A stretch of DNA of 8,920 nucleotides from JAAYGT01 sp050252075. GTDB taxonomy: Bacteria > Pseudomonadota > Gammaproteobacteria > Burkholderiales > Burkholderiaceae_B. This document shows, piece after piece, positions 5,638 to 8,920 of the stretch. Each line of letters starts with the position of its first letter. Position 1 is the stretch's first letter. The stretch covers positions 1-8,920 of the forward strand of contig JBFWLP010000117.1 of the NCBI GenBank assembly GCA_050252075.1, given 5' to 3'. The notes under the pieces were generated by a model, which did not search any database, was not told where the DNA came from, and saw nothing but the letters and a program-made list of their open reading frames with translations. The position numbers were made by a program, and so were the translations under genes.

Positions 5638-8349
5638 ATGTCCGCTCTTGAATTAGTCAGAAACAACGCCGCTTCGCTCAGCGACGAAGACCTTGAAACC
5701 CTGGAATGGCTGGAAGCCCTTGAGGCCGTGCTCGACCGTGAAGGGCCGCAGCGCGCCCACGAGCTTCTGGAAAAGCTCATCGATCTGGCCCGCCGCTCGG
5801 GAGCGCACATTCCATTTTCGCCCAACACGGCGTACGTCAATACCATTCCTCCGGGCCTGGAGCCGCCCCATCCGGGCAATCAGGTGCTGGAAGAGCGGAT
5901 CCGTTCCTACATACGCTGGAATGCCATGACCATGGTGGTCAAGGCCAACAAGCACAACCCGCCCGACGGCGGCGATCTGGGCGGCCACATTGCGTCGTTT
6001 GCCTCACTGGCCACCATGATCGAATGCGGCCAGAACCATTTCTGGCATGCCGACAACGCCGATCGCGGCGGTGACCTGGTGTATTTCCAGGGGCATTCTT
6101 CGCCCGGCATCTACGGGCGGGCCTACCTGGAAGGCCGTCTTACCGAAGAGCAGCTCGACAACTTCCGCCAGGAAGTTGACGGCAACGGTTTGCCGTCTTA
6201 TCCCCACCCCAAACTCATGCCCGATTTCTGGCAGTTCCCCACGGTGTCCATGGGGTTGGGGCCATTGATGGCCATTTATCAGGCCCGTTTCCTGAAGTAC
6301 CTGCATGCCCGTGGCATTGCCGACACCAGCCAGCGTAAAGTGTGGGTCTTCTGCGGCGACGGTGAAATGGACGAGCCCGAATCGCTGGGGGCCATCAGCC
6401 TGGCGGCACGCGAAAAGCTCGACAATCTTATTTTTGTCATCAACTGCAATCTGCAGCGCCTGGACGGGCCGGTTCGCGGCAATGGCAAGATCATCCAGGA
6501 ACTGGAAGGCGAGTTCCGCGGCAGCGGCTGGAATGTGATCAAACTGATCTGGGGTGGCTATTGGGACCCGCTGCTGGCCCGCGACAAGGAAGGCATATTG
6601 CGCCGCGTCATGGAAGACACCGTCGACGGCGAGTACCAGGCGTACAAAGCCAACGACGGCAAGTATGTGCGCGATAACTTTTTCGGCAAGCATCCCAAGC
6701 TGCTCGAAATGGTCAGCCGCATGAGCGACGAGGATATCTGGCGCCTGAATCGCGGCGGCCATGATCCATACAAGGTGTATGCCGCCTTCAAGGCGGCCAC
6801 CGAAACACAGGGGCGTCCCACGGTCATTCTTGCCAAAACCATCAAGGGTTACGGCATGGGCCATGCCGGCCAGGCCAAGAACCCGGCCCACCAGCAAAAG
6901 AAACTCGATATGGCGGCCGTGCGCGAATTCCGCGATCGCTTCAACATTCCCGTTCCCGACGACAAGCTCGACGAGTTGCCGTATTTCAAGCCGGCAAGCG
7001 ATTCGCCCGAAATGGTGTACCTGCATGAGCGCCGCAAAGAGCTGGGCGGTTACTTGCCCCGTCGCCGCTCGGTGGCCGATGAAAGCCTTAAAGCGCCGGC
7101 GCTCGATCTTTTCAAGCCGGTGCTCGAGCCCACCGCCGAAGGGCGTGAAATCTCCACCACCCAGGCGTTTGTCCGCATTCTGAACCAGATACTGCGGGAC
7201 AAAACCCTGGGGCCGCGCGTTGTACCCATACTGGCCGATGAATCACGCACTTTCGGTATGGAAGGCCTGTTCCGCCAGATCGGCATCTATGCGCCCGAAG
7301 GCCAGAAATACGTGCCCGTCGACAAAGACCAGGTTATGTATTACCGCGAGGCCGAGAACGGCCAGCTTTTGCAGGAAGGCATCAACGAAGCGGGCGCGTT
7401 CAGCTCCTGGATTGCGGCGGCCACGTCGTATTCCACGAACAACCGCATCATGATCCCGTTCTTTATTTACTATTCCATGTTCGGTTTCCAGCGTGTGGGC
7501 GACCTGGCATGGGCGGCGGGCGACATGCAGGCCCGGGGGTTCCTGCTGGGCGGTACCGCCGGCCGAACCACACTGAACGGTGAAGGGCTTCAGCACGAAG
7601 ACGGCCACAGCCACATCATGTCGTCGCTCATTCCTAACTGTGTGTCTTACGACCCCACCTTCGGGCATGAGCTGGCCGTCATTGTGCAAGACGGCATGCG
7701 CCGCATGGTCGAGAACCAGGAGAACGTGTTCTATTACATTACGGTCATGAACGAGAACTATGCCCAGCCCGGCCTGAAAGCGGGTGACGAAGAGGGCATC
7801 ATTCGCGGCATGTACCGCTTCAGCAGCGTTGGCGACAATGTCAAACTGCGCGTGCAGTTGCTGGGATCCGGCACCATATTGCGCGAAGTCATCGCCGCCC
7901 AGGAAATGCTGCTGAACGATTGGGGGGTGGGAGCCGACGTCTGGAGCGTGACCAGCTTTACCGAGCTGCGTCGCGACGGCCTCGATTGCGAACGCCACAA
8001 TATGCTTCATCCTGAAGACAGCAACCCGCAGGTGCCCTATGTTACAGCGCAACTGCAAAAAACCCAGGGGCCGATCGTCGTATCGACCGACTATGTAAAA
8101 GCCTATGGCGACCAGATCCGCCCGTTCATTCCCAAAGATCGTACGTTCAAAGTACTGGGAACCGACGGGTTTGGCCGCTCCGATTTCCGTTACAAACTAC
8201 GTGAGCACTTCGAGGTGGATCGTCATTTTGTTGTGGTGGCCGCCCTGCGCGGGCTGGCCGAAGACGGTCAGCTGCCCATGGCCAAAGTGGCCGAGGCCAT
8301 ACGCAAGTATGGTATTAACGTCAACAAAGCCAACCCGCACCACGCCTGA
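5638..8349 (+). CDS. aceE: Pyruvate dehydrogenase E1 component, homodimeric type
   Basis: The thiamine diphosphate-dependent E1 subunit decarboxylates pyruvate and reductively acetylates the lipoyl domains of E2 in the cytosolic pyruvate dehydrogenase complex. At 903 residues it is slightly longer than E. coli AceE (886) and aligns with it from end to end by eye. The ThDP/Mg motif starts at GDG (240-242) in GDGEMDEPES and continues to VINCNLQRLDGP. The mobile active-site loop follows KTIKGYGMG and contains His418, equivalent to E. coli His407. Glu580 in LQEGINE is the likely cofactor-activating Glu, and GLQHEDGHSH contains His653, equivalent to His640. The C-terminal LGTDGFGRSD is typical of the family. 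The ATG at 5638 is chosen for its AGGAG. The first gene of its operon, it is followed by aceF after 23 bp. Loop residues QAKNP replace the EGKNI of E. coli. No frameshift or truncation is seen. Confidence 0.97.
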   Translation: MSALELVRNNAASLSDEDLETLEWLEALEAVLDREGPQRAHELLEKLIDLARRSGAHIPFSPNTAYVNTIPPGLEPPHPGNQVLEERIRSYIRWNAMTMVVKANKHNPPDGGDLGGHIASFASLATMIECGQNHFWHADNADRGGDLVYFQGHSSPGIYGRAYLEGRLTEEQLDNFRQEVDGNGLPSYPHPKLMPDFWQFPTVSMGLGPLMAIYQARFLKYLHARGIADTSQRKVWVFCGDGEMDEPESLGAISLAAREKLDNLIFVINCNLQRLDGPVRGNGKIIQELEGEFRGSGWNVIKLIWGGYWDPLLARDKEGILRRVMEDTVDGEYQAYKANDGKYVRDNFFGKHPKLLEMVSRMSDEDIWRLNRGGHDPYKVYAAFKAATETQGRPTVILAKTIKGYGMGHAGQAKNPAHQQKKLDMAAVREFRDRFNIPVPDDKLDELPYFKPASDSPEMVYLHERRKELGGYLPRRRSVADESLKAPALDLFKPVLEPTAEGREISTTQAFVRILNQILRDKTLGPRVVPILADESRTFGMEGLFRQIGIYAPEGQKYVPVDKDQVMYYREAENGQLLQEGINEAGAFSSWIAAATSYSTNNRIMIPFFIYYSMFGFQRVGDLAWAAGDMQARGFLLGGTAGRTTLNGEGLQHEDGHSHIMSSLIPNCVSYDPTFGHELAVIVQDGMRRMVENQENVFYYITVMNENYAQPGLKAGDEEGIIRGMYRFSSVGDNVKLRVQLLGSGTILREVIAAQEMLLNDWGVGADVWSVTSFTELRRDGLDCERHNMLHPEDSNPQVPYVTAQLQKTQGPIVVSTDYVKAYGDQIRPFIPKDRTFKVLGTDGFGRSDFRYKLREHFEVDRHFVVVAALRGLAEDGQLPMAKVAEAIRKYGINVNKANPHHA

Positions 8350-8372
8350 GTTTGTATACGGAGACAACGACT

Positions 8373-8920
8373 ATGAGTACTGCCATTGAAGTAAAAGTGC
8401 CCGATATCGGCGATGCCACCGACGTTGAGATCATCGAGGTATTGGTGAAAGAGGGCGACACGATCCAGGTGGATCAAAGCCTGATTACCGTGGAATCCGA
8501 CAAGGCCTCCATGGAAATACCGTCCAACGAAGCGGGTGTCGTCAAGTCGATCAAGGTTGCCCTGGGCGACAAGGTGAAAGAAGGTACGATCATTCTGCTG
8601 CTGGAACCTGCGGCCAAGAGTGCCGCTGCGGCGAAAGACGAACCGGCCCACGAGGCATCCGCCCAGGGCTCATCGGCCGGCAAGCCGGCCGGTGGGACCG
8701 ACAAAGTCGATCGCAGTGCGCCGGCCGCTCCTGCTGCCGGAAAGCCGGCGGATAAAACAGAAGCCTCCTCGGAAGTGACGGTTTCCGTACCGGACATCGG
8801 CGATGCCACCGACGTTGAAGTGATAGAAATCAGGGTCAAGGAAGGCGACACGGTTGCCGTTGATCAAAGCCTCATCACTGTGGAATCCGACAAAGCCTCC
8901 ATGGAAGTGCCGTCGTCGCA
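8373..8920 (+). CDS. aceF: Dihydrolipoamide acetyltransferase (E2 of pyruvate dehydrogenase), 5' part
   Basis: E2 core subunit that carries acetyl groups from E1 on lipoyl-lysine arms and transfers them to CoA. Only the first 182 codons are present; the reading frame is open to the window end, so E1-binding and catalytic domains are off-window. Residues about 3-79 form a first lipoyl domain with the lipoylation site Lys44 in ESDKAS. Residues about 80-133 form a flexible linker rich in Ala, Pro, Gly and Lys. A second lipoyl domain begins near residue 134, with Lys174 again in ESDKAS. The ATG at 8373 is preceded by CGGAGA (8359-8364) with about 8 bases of spacing. It starts 23 bp after the aceE stop with no terminator between, so the two are co-transcribed. 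Other lipoyl enzymes such as the 2-oxoglutarate E2 are unlikely given the tandem domains and the aceE context. Confidence 0.95.
   Translation, partial: MSTAIEVKVPDIGDATDVEIIEVLVKEGDTIQVDQSLITVESDKASMEIPSNEAGVVKSIKVALGDKVKEGTIILLLEPAAKSAAAAKDEPAHEASAQGSSAGKPAGGTDKVDRSAPAAPAAGKPADKTEASSEVTVSVPDIGDATDVEVIEIRVKEGDTVAVDQSLITVESDKASMEVPSS
8391..8915 (+). repeat. Tandem lipoyl-domain repeat inside aceF
   Basis: The segments 8391-8525 and 8781-8915 (offset 390 bp, exactly 130 codons) encode the same stretch of two lipoyl domains. 38 of the 45 residues are identical. The DNA is also close: 8406-8428 and 8796-8818 are identical over 23 bases, and the segments around both lipoyl-lysine codons are nearly identical. 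The second copy is cut by the window end soon after its lysine. Confidence 0.9.

Noticed and set aside
6004..7026. 340-codon minus-strand ORF inside aceE
   Set aside because: Antisense shadow of AceE's ThDP-binding region. The translation resembles no known family.
7243..8058. 271-codon minus-strand ORF inside aceE
   Set aside because: Antisense shadow of the AceE central and C-terminal domains with no independent coding evidence.
1..8920. Mobile element, CRISPR array, tRNA/rRNA or defence system
   Set aside because: I saw no transposase, integrase, spaced direct repeats or tRNA-like cloverleaf. All substantial coding capacity is explained by six conserved genes.

Overview
The window is chromosomal DNA of moderately high GC from a proteobacterium, most likely a betaproteobacterium of the order Burkholderiales (Alcaligenaceae/Bordetella-like). 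This placement rests on remembered protein similarity and gene order, not on a search. The supporting points are a homodimeric AceE-type pyruvate dehydrogenase followed by an AceF with at least two lipoyl domains, next to a PAS histidine kinase/FixJ-type regulator pair, folD and an OpdA-type peptidase. There are no RNA genes, insertion sequences, CRISPR arrays, phage genes or other signs of transfer.

The left part (about 1-5360) is a compact minus-strand gene cluster. In transcription order it holds a membrane-bound PAS sensor histidine kinase (5360-3600), a FixJ/LuxR-type response regulator (3603-2977), the bifunctional folate enzyme FolD (2980-2126), and the cytosolic zinc oligopeptidase A, PrlC/OpdA (2107-32). 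Kinase/regulator and regulator/folD each overlap by 4 bp (ATGA), and folD-prlC are 18 bp apart, so a single transcript is very likely. A GC-rich hairpin followed by a T-rich tract directly after the prlC stop looks like the operon terminator.

The centre (5361-5637) is the only sizeable intergenic region, an AT-richer stretch of 277 bp between divergent genes. It contains a good sigma70-like promoter facing right (TTGATC-17 bp-TAGAAT) for aceE. A candidate promoter facing left for the sensor kinase has a perfect TATAAT but a weak -35. The two -35 elements lie about 7 bp apart, back to back.

The right part (5638-8920) is the start of the pyruvate dehydrogenase operon on the plus strand: aceE (E1, complete, 903 aa) and aceF (E2, cut by the window end after 182 codons). 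Together with the E3 subunit expected downstream they convert pyruvate to acetyl-CoA.

The genes are ordinary housekeeping and regulatory genes. The most interesting point is the architecture: a two-component system of unassigned signal shares a divergent control region with the pyruvate dehydrogenase operon, and is translationally coupled to a one-carbon metabolism gene. The plausible but untested reading is that it controls central carbon flux. I found no evidence for an entirely new system.
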